This document shows, piece after piece, positions 1 through 10,539 of a DNA stretch of 64,000 nt (its first letter is position 1; each line of letters opens with the position of its first letter). The position numbers were made by a program, and so were the translations under genes. The stretch spans positions 36,991,743 through 37,055,742 of the forward strand of contig CM063283.1 in NCBI GenBank assembly GCA_032173965.1, in the 5' to 3' direction. The notes under the pieces were generated by a model. The model searched no databases and had not been told where the DNA came from. It saw only the letters and a list, made by a program, of their open reading frames with translations. Source of the stretch: Sitta carolinensis. Its lineage: Eukaryota > Chordata > Aves > Passeriformes > Sittidae.

Positions 1-1479
1 TACATCTTACTGTTTTAACATACATTTTAATACACCAAAATGGTAAAAAGAAAAAAGAAGAGAGAAAGAGAGAGAATATCTGCCCTGAACAGCAATATGA
101 ACAGAACAGAAACCCTGCTTCAAACAATATTCCAGGAAAGAAATTAAAGACTTCTTAATTAGTGCAGCAATTAAGCTTTCTTGGTTGCATTTTAATCAGC
201 CCAGGCCCTATCAAAGGACAAACAGAACGATTTGCAGGTCTTTGAATTTTAAACAGTCTTATTGATTTCAGCACCATAAGTCTTCACTTGACACAGGGAG
301 AATTTTCAAATATCAGTTACAGTAATTTGAGTTTTGCTGATATCAACTCAGAGAGAGAAAAAGAAAACACCCAACAATATCATTACATGAAAGTGTCAGT
401 AAGTAAGAGAAATGCAATCTAGGGAAGTTTATAAAGAATGACCTCTAGATTTGTTGGTTTATGTGAGTGTGTCAGTATAGGTGTGAGTTAAATTAGGACA
501 CTCCCCATAATAATTAGAAACACTTACCTTGCCAGAAGCTTTGAGGAATGTTGAACCTTTTCAAAAATCTTTCTTTCTAGGTTTCTAATCCCAGTGTTGC
601 ATTGATATCATCAAGGTTAACCCAAACCCCTGGTAGCAAACCTTTTCAAACTACATTTTCCTTTGGACCATGAGAATTATGTATCTTGGGAGCACACAGC
701 AGATAGAAAAACAGAAAAGCTGGTGTGCATCATGTTGTAGGAAAAGTGGAGAACAAATGAAGTGGTAGTTTTCCTAATTCAGAGTTCACCCAGATCTCCA
801 AGTGGCAATATCACGCGTGTCTGGCTCTGTCCTGATCATCCAGATGGAGCTGTTCTGTCTTCACAAAGTGCAAGAGAAGGTAACATGCAAAAAGAACAGG
901 TGAGGGAAGGAAAATATGGAGAGAGTTGGCTTTCTACAAGTGAAAAAAAAGAAAGAGGCAGTGTATTTACATTTTGAAATTACAAGTTTTATGCAACACT
1001 AGATCCCACCACAGGGATCCCACCACCAGAACTCAAGTTCTGTAAGCTCCTCAAGATAAACATTCTTAAAAAAACCCACCTCAAAATGGCTCAAATAAGT
1101 GTTCTGCACAATTATGGGTACACAAGACTTTAAAGTAAAATATTACTCTGTGTTTTCATTGTTTTATTTGCAATTTTAAAGATCATAGGCAGGATAGAGT
1201 AGATTTCACTAGCAAAAGATGTCTTAAGTGGCACTAGAACACAAACTCCCATAAATTAAAGTATAATAAGCAAGCAGATCATATGAGAATAGTTTATGCC
1301 TGATACTGTGGAAATTCCCCTGCACCAAATTACTACAGTTGAGATTATCCACTCTACAGATGTGTCATCCCGTGAGTCATGTCTCATGTAATAGTATCAA
1401 AGGTAAAAAATAAAAAAGGCTATGGGCACATACATGCATCGCAATTAAGTACACACAGGGTCCATTTTTTAAACAGCAA
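1..1479. other. Upstream flank of DACH1, AT-rich, no gene seen
   Basis: This is AT-rich sequence with no supported ORF or recognisable transposon. A GA-rich microsatellite-like patch lies at about 46-76. The segment at about 120-340 has TAATTA/TTAAT-rich words and no repeats, and could be a conserved promoter-proximal element. Short open frames here are at chance level. Confidence 0.6.
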
Positions 1480-1687
1480 GAACTACGCACGCACCGACCC
1501 CTGATTTTGCAGACCCCCATCTGTACCAGTGGCCATTTCTTTACCCCTTTCAAAGTGCGAAGTGCCCCCAGGACACGCAGAACACAGCCGCCGGCTCTCC
1601 CGACGGAGGCGGCACGCCAGCTGCCAAACGCGCTCCCGCCGCATCCCGGCTCCGGGCCGGCAGGTACCGCGCCTGCCGCCGCCCCAC

Positions 1688-1699
1688 CGCGCATGCGCG
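1688..1699. promoter_or_regulatory. Palindromic NRF1-type motif
   Basis: CGCGCATGCGCG is a perfect palindrome containing the GCGCATGCGC core bound by NRF1 at many CpG-island promoters. It lies about 1.3 kb upstream of the ATG in the densest part of the island. Binding is inferred from motif identity alone. Confidence 0.55.
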
Positions 1700-2567
1700 G
1701 CGCAGCGCGCCGGCCGACTTTGCGCGCTGTGTGGCGGGGGGGCCGCGCCGGGGCTGCGCGGCTGCTGCGCGCCGCCGACACCTGTTGCGCGGCGGGACCT
1801 GTGCGGGCCGCCCGCCTGCCCCTCTTCCAAGTTACTTCTGTGCCGCCGCAGCCCGCTCGGCGCGGCGTCTCGGCGGCCTGGCCCGAGTGCCTCGTCCCCT
1901 CCGATTCGCGGCCGCCGCAGGAAAGTCCTCCGCGGATGCTGCCCCGTAGGGCCGTCCGTGCGCGCCCCGCGCAGCCGTCGCCGCCTGCCGCGCAACAAAG
2001 GGGACCCTCGGCAGCAGCTCCCACCTCGCCGGGAGGAGCGTTTGTGGTCCCGGGAGAGCAACAGCAGCAGCAAAAGCAACAGCCCCGTCCGGAGGTTTGT
2101 GCTTTTGTCTGCCCCGGCAAGGTGTGCGGTGCCCAGCGCCCGCCCCGCGCCCCGGCTCCCCCGCTCCCGCCCGGCTTTGGGGGAACGCTGGAGACGCTCG
2201 TGTTTCTCCACAAACTGTGTTGACAAGCGACTGTTGAAAAGGGCTGGGAAAATTACATCTCATCTCTGGTGGGGTGAAATATGAAACATGTAATCTAACG
2301 GTTCCTGAAGGAGGGGGGAGAGGAACTTCTCTCCCTCTCTCGCTGTTTTCCTGCTCCGGGTTCCTGGTTGGATAATTCGGGTTAATACTAGTGAGTGAGC
2401 CTTTTGCTGCTTCAAAGGGTATTTCAAGTTGCCGGAGCTCCTCCCCTCCGCACCGTGTGACAACAACAACTCGTCCAGCGAGCGAGCGGCGGCGGCGGCG
2501 GCGGCGGCAGCAGCCAGCACTTCCCCGCTCATTTTCTCTCTGTCATTCCCCTCTCAATCTTTGATCA

Positions 2568-2639
2568 ATGTACTTGCCAGAGAGAACCGAAGTCCTTCAA
2601 ACCTCCTCCTTTTCACCTTCGTCTTTAACGTGGTGCTAG
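2568..2639 (+). other. Small upstream ORF (23 codons) in the DACH1 leader
   Basis: ATG at 2568 (T at -3 and T at +4, so weak) opens 23 codons and ends at TAG 2637-2639, well before the main start. If the transcript starts upstream of it, it would be a leaky uORF. No peptide function is suggested. Confidence 0.35.
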
Positions 2640-2973
2640 AGCAAGGACCACAAAAAGAAACTGCCCTCCCCCTCCCCTCGGCCCCAGCCCCGCCGCCCGA
2701 AGCGGACTTCTCCTCCTCCTCCTCCTCCGTCCCCACTTGCGGGACACTTTGTGCGTTCTCTCTCACTCTGCCCCCTGCTCTCTCGCTCGCCGCAGCACCT
2801 GATCTGGGGTTATCCCCCCCTTCTTCTCCCCCCTCCTCCCTTCTCTCCTTTCCTCCTTTTTTTTTTTTTTTTTTTTTTTTTTTCAATAATTTTTGTTTTT
2901 TTTAAATTTTTCCCCTTTCCCCTGCGTGTGTGTGTGGGAACTTTCCCCCCTCCCCCTGCCCCCTCCGCCGTAT

Positions 2974-2979
2974 ATGTGA
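2974..2979 (+). promoter_or_regulatory. Start-stop element (ATG-TGA) two bases before the DACH1 start
   Basis: The sequence TATATGTGACCATGG contains an ATG followed directly by TGA, then CC, then the main ATG in strong context. The upstream ATG has a poor context (T at -3 and +4). Start-stop elements are known minimal uORFs that can stall or dampen initiation; whether this one does so here is inference. Confidence 0.45.
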
Positions 2980-2981
2980 CC

Positions 2982-3720
2982 ATGGCCGTACCGGCTGCTT
3001 TGATCCCTCCGACCCAGCTGGTCCCCCCTCAGCCTCCGGTCTCAACTTCTGCCGCCTGCACCACCACCACCACCACCTCGTCGTCGGCCACCTCGTCGTC
3101 GGCCACCTCCTCTCCGTCTCCGTCCATCGCTCCCCCGCCGGCCGCTTCGGGGACAAACCTATTCCGGCCGGAGCCCATCGCAGCGGCGGCGGCGGCAGCG
3201 GCGGCCACAGTCACCTCCACCACCAGCGGCGGCGGCGGTAACGGCAGCGGCGGCGGCAGCGGCGGCGGCAGCCCCAGCCTGGGCACCGGCGGCGGCGGCG
3301 GCGGCAGCAGCAGCGGCGGCAGCGGCGGCACCTCCACTCCCAATGCCAGCGCGGCCAGCGCGGCCGGCAGCCTGCCCGGCAAGCCCGTGTACTCGACCCC
3401 GTCCCCGGTGGAGAACACCCCCCAGAATAACGAGTGCAAGATGGTGGATCTGAGGGGGGCCAAAGTGGCCTCCTTCACCGTGGAGGGCTGCGAGCTCATC
3501 TGCCTGCCCCAGGCTTTCGACCTCTTCCTGAAGCACTTGGTGGGGGCTTGCACACGGTCTACACCAAGCTGAAGCGACTCGAGATCACGCCCGTGGTCTG
3601 CAACGTGGAGCAGGTCCGCATCCTGAGGGGGCTGGGGGCCATCCAGCCCGGGGTCAACCGCTGCAAACTCATCTCCAGGAAGGATTTCGAGACCCTCTAC
3701 AATGACTGCACCAACGCCAG
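2982..3720 (+). CDS. DACH1: DACH1 coding exon 1, with a one-base frameshift in the given sequence
   Basis: Dachshund homolog 1 is a nuclear, chromatin-associated cofactor of the PAX-SIX-EYA-DACH network and of SMAD/corepressor complexes. The ATG at 2982 has a strong context (A at -3, G at +4) and opens with MAVPAALIPPTQLVPPQPP. Low-complexity tracts follow: Ser/Thr-rich 21-48, nine alanines 67-75, Gly/Ser-rich 83-116, Ala/Ser 122-130. From about C152 the Ski/Sno/Dac domain (DACH box-N, winged-helix-like) begins with CKMVDLRGAKVASFTVEGCE. The frame from the ATG (position mod 3 = 0) is open only to a stop at 3570-3572. From the G run at 3542-3546 the domain continues in frame mod 3 = 2 (GLHTVYTKLKRLEITPVVCN and on to NDCTNA). 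One missing G explains this. The exon ends in phase 2 (AG|) at a GTAAGC donor. With the base supplied it would encode 246 residues plus two bases, about a third of the protein. Identity is very secure; the frameshift is read directly and its artefactual origin is inferred. Confidence 0.96.
3064..3108 (+). repeat. In-frame coding tandem repeat (Thr/Ser/Ala)
   Basis: After a CAC/ACC triplet run, a 15-base unit CACCTCGTCGTCGGC appears twice and then begins a third time, encoding repeated TSSSA blocks near residues 32-43 of DACH1. It is a slippage-prone site where length variation between individuals or species would stay in frame. Confidence 0.75.
3542..3546 (+). other. DACH1: Frameshift site in DACH1 exon 1 (G run one base short)
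   Basis: The text reads TTGGTGGGGGCTTGCACACG. Codon phase from the ATG is correct up to V187/G188, then the conserved continuation GGLHTVYTKL is found only in the next frame. Five Gs are present in the run where six are needed. Upstream and downstream halves each match the DACH family without any other break, and the donor phase is right only after a +1 correction. A homopolymer-length error in a very GC-rich exon is the simplest reading; a true germline loss-of-function allele is possible but unlikely for this developmental gene. Confidence 0.9.
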
Positions 3721-3726
3721 GTAAGC
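3721..3726 (+). other. DACH1: 5' splice donor of DACH1 intron 1
   Basis: The exon ends AACGCCAG and the intron begins GTAAGC, a near-consensus U1 donor. It leaves phase 2 (AG|), which a following T or C would turn into serine, as expected from the known continuation of vertebrate DACH1. An in-frame TAA at 3722-3724 shows that coding cannot simply run on. Confidence 0.93.
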
Positions 3727-4361
3727 GCCGCAAGGCACACGCGCGCCCCGCTGGCCCCCCCGCCGCCGCCGCCCCCGTCCCACCCCCGCGCGGTGCGGTC
3801 CGGGCGAGCGCTGCGCCGCTTCCCGCTGCCCCGCCACCCGGCCGGCCTTCTCCGCAGCCAGCGGCGCTGCTTCTTGGTGGGACGGACGGACTGAGGGGGG
3901 AAGTGGAAAGCGTGTTTGTTCCCCCCTCCCGCTGCGCCCTGCAAGTGTCGCTCTGTCATTGTCCCCTTCCCTGCCCCCCGTGCCGAGGCGTGCCGGGGTA
4001 TGGGTGGCCGCGGGCAGCACAGCGCGGGAGCGCAGGGCCGGCGGGAGTGGGAAAGGGCCAGAAAGTGCTTTCTGACTGAAAACCCAGCTGAAGTTTATCC
4101 TTGGATGTATCTTTAAAGCGGGCAGCCCTGGGAAAAGCCGCCCGAAGGGTGCACGGGAGTGGGCGGGGAGCGGTCCTGGTGGGGGGACGGCGACATAGAC
4201 CCTGGGGTGTCGGCGTTTACTGGGTTAGGTCGCGGAGCTGCCCGGGCGTCGGGCCCGTTCCGGGGCGATGGAGGCTACTTGGCCATCAGCTGCTGTCACA
4301 CATCCGAGGGGGCACGTGCACTTTTTGTGTAGGGCTGTAAGGCAGTTGCCACATGGCGAAC

Positions 4362-4384
4362 GGGGGAGGTGAAGGGAGGGCGGG
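4362..4384 (+). other. G-quadruplex-capable motif at the start of intron 1
   Basis: Four G runs (GGGGG, GGG, GGG, GGG) separated by loops of 7, 1 and 1 bases lie on the sense strand about 0.65 kb after the donor. They sit in a G-rich stretch (4340-4750) that contrasts with the C-rich sense strand of the leader. Folding and R-loop formation are inference. Confidence 0.55.
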
Positions 4385-5229
4385 AAGACGGCGATGAGGG
4401 GGAGGAGGTGGCAGCGGCTTTTCTTTGGGGTGGTGGGGAGAGGTGCCAGGCGGCCGGGCTGGGCTGATTCCTCGCTAGGGGGGTGGGGGTGTCGGTCCCC
4501 GAGGAGCAGGTGCGAGCATCTCCAGGCCCCCACAGCCGAGGACGAGGAGACGGGGAGCGCGGCAGGGATTTGGCGAGGCTGGATCCTGCTACCGCGCAGA
4601 GTACCGCGGGCGCGGTGGCGGGGACGGCACCGAGGGCGGGGAGCAGCGCTGCGGACGGTGCGGGGGTTTCCCTGCATCCCGCGGGCCGGGAGAGCGAGGG
4701 GGCGGGTGAGCCCCAGACTTGCCACAGCCGGGGAGTAGTGTCGGGGGGATAGAAGGAGCTGGCAAAAGAGGAAATTCCTGATGCAATAGCAGCCGCCTTT
4801 TTTAACGGTGGGCGAAAGCATGAGGCTGTTATCTTTCAATCTGTAGGTTACAGGGCTGAATCTTCTCGATAAGGAGAAGGGATCGCATAACTGCCGTGAC
4901 CCCGAGATCAGAGCGGTCGGAAGCGCCTCCAGTTCCCGCGGGCTCTCCCCCTGCCTCGTACGGGGGCGGGGGGCTCGGGCTCTGCCGCGCTGGAGGGGCG
5001 GCGGGAACTTCCCACGGTGGAGGTCGTGGGCAAAGTCCCGATGCTACTTTCAATATACCCAAACAAACAGACCGGGCTTATTTCACTTTCCTATTGTCAG
5101 GTTTCAAGGTGCAGCAACAAACCAACACGTGGGGAATTAACCCCACGTTATGCCGTGCTCCTGTCCGTCCTGTCCCGTCCCCTGTGGCGGGGGGTGTGAC
5201 CCCCCCTCCTTCTTCCCTTCATCCCCCCC

Positions 5230-5470
5230 GGTTCAGCAGAGGGTGCCTGGCAGTCATTAGCATAGAGCCAGGCGAAGCAGAGCACTTATTCTGCGGTAGC
5301 AGTTGCTGGATGGATTGTTGAAGTTCCTGAATATTCAGGGCAGCAGGACAAAACAGCCTGGAATAACTTCCAAGCGCTGACATAACTGTAGCTGCTCGGG
5401 TAACTCTGCTGTTGTTTCATGTGGAATCAACATGAATATTAATAGCAGCTCTTAGACAATTGTTGGGTTG
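5230..5470. promoter_or_regulatory. Candidate conserved noncoding element just after the CpG island
   Basis: This repeat-free stretch of balanced composition follows the island. It carries a palindromic TGAATATTCA at 5328-5337, a homeodomain-type GAATATTAATAGCAG word near 5433-5447, and a GATGGATTG word at 5308-5316. The absence of open frames and of repeat signatures suggests a conserved element. Only composition and motif words support it. Confidence 0.3.
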
Positions 5471-7840
5471 GGGTTTTTGTGTGTGTTTGTCCCTGTGGTG
5501 TGTAACTTGCAGCAACTCTGCAAGAGTTCCAAGATTTGGTCCTTAAAATAAACTCATGGAAGTTTTACTTTGCCACAGTCATAACTGTGTGAATTTTAAT
5601 TTGATCAAGTAGAACTAAGAAGTATAGAAACTTTTTTTTTTTTTTAAATTTTTTTTTTGGGGTGTGCGGCGGTTGGGGCGTATGGAGACACCAATTCCTG
5701 AACTTGGCAGGGTTATAAAAGGGTTTGGCAGCCTGGTTGTAACATGGCTTGATTATGTCAACAGCACAGAATCGGCTGTGTTTCAGCTGTTCCTGAGGTC
5801 TGCTGTGTTATCATCATCCAGTGTAGTAGAAATTACAGTACTGGGTTCAGAAGTGAGTAGGATTTGACCCTTAAAAAGCGTAATTGTAGTAGACTTACTT
5901 ATACATCCATTAAGCAAATAAATTAATGGAAAGGATATACAATAGGTATGCAAAATGTATTATTACAGTATAGACGAATAAAGCAAAGTAGGTCAGTGAG
6001 TTTTGATCAAAATGGATGATATAATGAGAAGATAAATCTGTACTTGCTTTCTGGATTTCCCCTCTGATACATTTAAGTCTTCTTTCTTTACAAATTGTTT
6101 TTAATTATTTCTGGCATTGCAGTAATTATGCAGAGTATTTTGCTCTACTCAGTTTAGTGATATAAGCGACCTTTCCTGACTCCCAGTTACTGCATACTTT
6201 AGCTCGGTGATGTCTTTTTGTATCTCGGGTGGACACTTTAGTGTTGAGATGGAAACTGGAAGAGCCAACTCCATCCTAGCGGCTAAATTGTTATACTCAT
6301 CAGATTCAAAAATTTTGAACCAGCATCTTATCACTGTTATATTTGTCTCATAATCAGCTGATGCACTCGAGTACGCTAATCCCTTTTTGGAAAGCTTCAT
6401 CAAGGTTAATATGTTATTTAATCAAAAAAGGCATCCAAATAAAGCCATTACTTTGTTGTTCTTTAAATGGATTGAATCGTTAGTTGCCAGTTGCTGTGGA
6501 AATAATTTGTAATAACTTATTTTGAGATGGAAAAGTTTTAGATGTGTTTCACCAAAATGATACATTTTAACTGTGATATTGCTATTTAAAAAATCAATAA
6601 AACAAAAATCAATAAAACACCAAGGGATTTTCTATTGAATGCTTAATGTGGAGGTCTGTAAAGTGAATTGGTTTCTGTGTTTATTTGTGATACTACTAAT
6701 AATAACATGATACTAAAGGACCTTTTTCTAAATTAGGCTTGTGTATCAGTTCACTGGAAAAATAAGCTTCCGTTATGGAAGATGACTTTTCTTTTCTGGT
6801 CATACTGACCTTTGCTTTTATTTTCCTCATAAAAAGCATTGGCTGCCAAACAGAAATCCAGGAAATAGCAAACTGTGTATTTAGCTTACATTCTGATTAA
6901 ATGGTTTGACATTAATGGGATGCTAGAAAGCCGTATGCCAAACAAATAGGGGAAGGATAAAGGCAAAACATGGAAAATATTTAGAGCTACTAGATGCCAG
7001 TCGAGTCAGGTTTCTTGAATGCGTGGGTGAAAGAGAGTAGCGAACTGTGCGCTGGATGTCACCTGCCTAGGATTAATGACCTGGAAGCTATTGATCCCAG
7101 ATTGTTTCTGATCTCTTGTGTTTTGAGCACTTGTTGTGGAATTTTGCCATGCTGGGTCCCTTTCTAGAGTTTTCCCATAGACTTAGGCTGGCTTTGGATC
7201 GTGCCCACATGAGTAAAGGCTAAAAGCGTGTGCTTTCTTCTGACCTCCCTTCTGTGACCAGGATATGTTAATCTTTTCTGACATTTGAAGATGATTTTGA
7301 ATGAGTTCATTGACATTCATACTTAAAGTGGGGAATTATTTGCAGCCTTTGGAAGCTATTTACAATTTGTGGAAGACAACCTAATTGATTTTTGAGTATG
7401 AAGGGGAAAGATGCTAAACATGAACCAGTTCTCTTCAAAGCCTATGTTACACAGCAGTTATTCAGTCCCTCTATTTTAGTTTCTGCTTCTCTCAAATTGT
7501 GTGGACGTAGCATGTCCTTGTTTACCGAATGCTGCATGCTTGCATAGCTTTTTTTTTTCCTGTTTGTATTAATTAAAGGAGTATCTCACCCAGATAGGTT
7601 AGTACAGATCATAGATACTTTAAATGAACAGGTCAGCAAGTGCAGCTGGAAGGAATGTCAGATATGTAGTACCTGTGGTTTATATTGATGACCTTCCTTC
7701 TTGCCACCGATTATTAAAATATAATCAGCAGAAATGTGGAAGGCTTTACAAGCAAAGATGACTTCTGGAAGGGCAGAAGATAAATTGTAGTAACTATAAA
7801 GAAGGAGTAAAAGGTTTAGAAGTGGTTTCCTCAGGCTTAA

Positions 7841-7888
7841 ACAACAACAACAACAAACCCCCCCCCCAAAAAAAAAAAAAAAAAAAAA
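7841..7888 (+). repeat. Compound simple repeat (CAA)n - C10 - A21
   Basis: Five CAA-like units are followed directly by a run of 10 C (7858-7867) and then 21 A (7868-7888). It is a typical slippage-prone compound microsatellite and one of only a few long A tracts on this strand. Confidence 0.85.
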
Positions 7889-9726
7889 GACTCCAGTTGC
7901 TCATAATAGCAGTACTTTAATATCTTTCTTACATTATATATTTAATGGTAAATATTGTAGCTTAAAAGCCGAGATCCTTGGACCATACTTACTGCAGCAA
8001 GAACTATTTATCCCTTTAATCTGATACTTCAGTTTCTGGCAGTAGCAAGGTATCTGATACTTCGGAAGGGAGCACTCTGCTGTGAACGCTGGCTGCCTGT
8101 CGAGAAGTGCTGCCGACGCTGTTCTGTGCAGGGAGGTGAGGGCCTGCTAGTGATGGGCAGGGGGATGGTTTTTTCCCTGATGTCTTCACATGATCTTCCT
8201 CAAGGATTCAATTTGATTAACTCCTCCTTTATCTTATAGCTATGAATATTGGTAAAGTTTTATGTAGCTTTTTTTTTTTTTTTCTTAAATTAAGAAATCT
8301 TTTCTTGGCAGATGTAGTTTATGTAAAAAAAGCATAGTTTTATTGTCAGGTTTGTATCAACTTCCAAGAAAGGGCTGTATGGATAGCTTTGTTATTTCCT
8401 CATGACCATTTCCATCTCTGTTCAAATGCTTGGTTCAGTCTCCACGCTCTTTCTAGAGCCACAGCCCCCACCTGGGGTTGCCGAGCCCCCTGGGCACATG
8501 GAGCAAGTGCCCCACAGTGTGTCCCTACTGGGGGCTGCTGCGCCCACCCAGGGCTTCTTCTCTGCTCCTCCTCAACACCGTAAACCAAAATGCACTCTTA
8601 TTTCCAACTTGTCCTGCTTGATATTCTGTAATCCGTAGTGGGTTCCGAATATTTGTTGGAAACACTAGTCTTATTTGACTGCCATTTAGTATTTCTTCTG
8701 TTTTCCCCTGTTTCTAGATCATCCCAGATGGCTGTTTTTGCCCATCTTTGTGACTGGTCATCTAAAGTGAATTGCGTACAAAGCAGAGAATTTTCATAAC
8801 GCTGGATTGTATTTTAATATTTTCCTTTTGAACTACCTAATTGATATATTAAATTGTTACTGCAATCCCTGCTGTTCTGGTACAAGTAAATCTCTTTCAC
8901 CATTGCCAGTGTTTCCTAGTCGTGGAGGAGCTTAACAAGTTTAGCTGTAAAAATTCATTAATGGCTGCAAGATAGCAGAGAGTAGTCAGAGACTACTGAG
9001 TTTTATTTAAGTTGTATGAGCCAGTGAAAGAAGAGTCCAAAACAACCATGATGCCTGTCTGGTTTCAAGCAACAGGACTGGATTTAGATCCTCTTTGTTC
9101 TTTTATAAGTTAAATATGTTTTGTTTTAAGAATAACGTTTGGGGCATCTGCTTTGCATTATGAGTTAATTCCATTCATTGTTTTAAAATAGTGATTAACC
9201 TTTTGCAAATTATATACTGCACATGAACAGTAATTTTTTCAATAATCTTTAAATGTGCATGCTGTAACAGCGCCATAATGTGGACTGACATAATAGGAAT
9301 TGACAGTAAATTTTTAGTTGCCTAAATACGTATTTAAACGATAGAGCTGAAGAGTCATCTGCAAAAAGCTATTATGATCCTGGGAGTTAATTCATATATA
9401 GATAATTCCTCCAGTGTGAATTAAGGAACAATTCTTCTTTTTCCATTATCATTTAAATTATTTTCAAAAATCCTGAAACATAAACCAAAAATCTTTATAT
9501 TTAGAATCAAGATACGTCTGTGATTTGAAATGATAAAATCCATCTTGCTTTGAGGAATAACTTTATCCTTAACCCACTATGTTCTACTTATTTATCTGAT
9601 ACTCTGCTCAGCCTGGGGCATCTCCTAACAAGTGCTGATGTTTCATTTCACAGGCATTGCAGAATATTCAAGTGTGATCTACAAAATATGGAATCTTATG
9701 GACTGTTAATAACTGTGAACTGTTTT

Positions 9727-9730
<4 letters not shown>

Positions 9731-9758
<28 letters not shown>
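9731..9758 (+). repeat. T28 homopolymer
   Basis: An uninterrupted run of 28 T with no adjacent retroelement body or obvious target-site duplication. Confidence 0.9.
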
Positions 9759-9762
<4 letters not shown>

Positions 9763-10539
9763 GAAGGAAGGGTAGTAATATATTTTCCATAGCATTAAAT
9801 AGAAAAATGCTGTCACTCAATTTCATGAGAGGAAGGATCAGTTTTTGACCATCCAGTTAAGTCCCAGTTTGAAATTTTCCACTCTAAATCATTCATAGTG
9901 ATTAGTTGGGAAACTACACTGGGGAAGGATAACTCTGAAAATACTGAAAACTTGCTTTCTCCTCCGTGAATTTCCATAAGTCTCTTTTAGAGGTGGTGTA
10001 TTGGACCGACCAGACCCTGAGCAGTACTTCAGGATATGTTCACCAGAACTACTGAAATTGCTTGCATGAGTTGTGACCAACCGAGGAAGTGGATCACAAA
10101 ATGTATTTTAGTTCACCTTACTTTAAACAATGTTTTATGGTAATTGCTTTTAGGGTGAACATCCTCCCATGGCATGTGGATTAATATATGCAACTTGCAG
10201 AATTGAATGGAAAGATCTTCTAAATCGTGTGTATCAAAACACTTTATTAGTTATAGGCAGAAACTTTCTGAAATAATTTATGCTTTTTTAGTTAGTGTTC
10301 ATGAAATTATGCTTTCAATACAGTAAAATATTCCAAAGTTTTTATAGTGCACTCCCGAGAATACTTGTGTGGGTAACACTTAACTCTCTGTTCATTATTC
10401 TGTTCAAAGGTACACTGTTCACACAGAAACTAATTTATTTTAGATGTTTTCTTCGCATCCCGCATAATTTGCATCTTCATCATGAAGAAGAAAGCTATTT
10501 CAGTATGAAAAAGAAATATATTTTTTGTTACAAATATCA

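Larger units (their letters stand above)
2430..2981 (+). other. DACH1: Probable DACH1 5' leader (5'UTR), start point not determined
   Basis: This interval directly precedes the ATG and is pyrimidine-rich on the sense strand. It contains a GCG/GCA run near 2487-2515, a 27-base T tract at 2857-2883 about 100 bases before the start codon, and a GT-rich stretch near 2924-2937. There are two upstream ATGs: a weak-context one at 2568 and a start-stop ATGTGA at 2974-2979. The frame of the main ATG is open upstream but has no in-frame ATG, so no N-terminal extension is proposed. I see no TATA box that fixes the cap site; the upstream limit is a guess. Confidence 0.55.
1480..5050. promoter_or_regulatory. 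CpG island spanning the DACH1 promoter, exon 1 and start of intron 1
   Basis: CpG density and GC content rise abruptly near 1490-1560, are extreme at 1560-2180 and 2980-3780, and fade after about 5050 into AT-rich intron. A dip at about 2780-2940 holds pyrimidine and T tracts. No TATA box is apparent, consistent with a CpG-island developmental promoter with dispersed initiation. GC-box-like cores occur (for example near 2140 and 4157). The many overlapping open frames on both strands at 1377-2284 follow from the high GC content and are not genes. Confidence 0.88.

Noticed and set aside
1377..2284. Several long overlapping open frames on both strands upstream of DACH1 (up to about 280 codons)
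   Set aside because: They overlap each other in at least five frames in extremely GC-rich CpG-island DNA where stops are rare. Their translations are Arg/Ala/Pro/Gly-rich with no family resemblance.
2429..2905. Open frame of about 158 codons through the DACH1 leader
   Set aside because: It is built from the GCG run, pyrimidine tracts and T27 (poly-Phe). It stops before the DACH1 start and has no recognisable domain.
3029..3959. Minus-strand and alternative-frame ORFs overlapping DACH1 exon 1
   Set aside because: Shadows of the repetitive coding sequence in other frames (poly-Pro, poly-Ala, poly-Val). The + strand frame is clearly the DACH1 protein.
3702..4839. Open frames just after the exon 1 donor on both strands
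   Set aside because: GC-rich intronic sequence without stops by composition; no homology, and the donor at 3720/3721 ends the exon.
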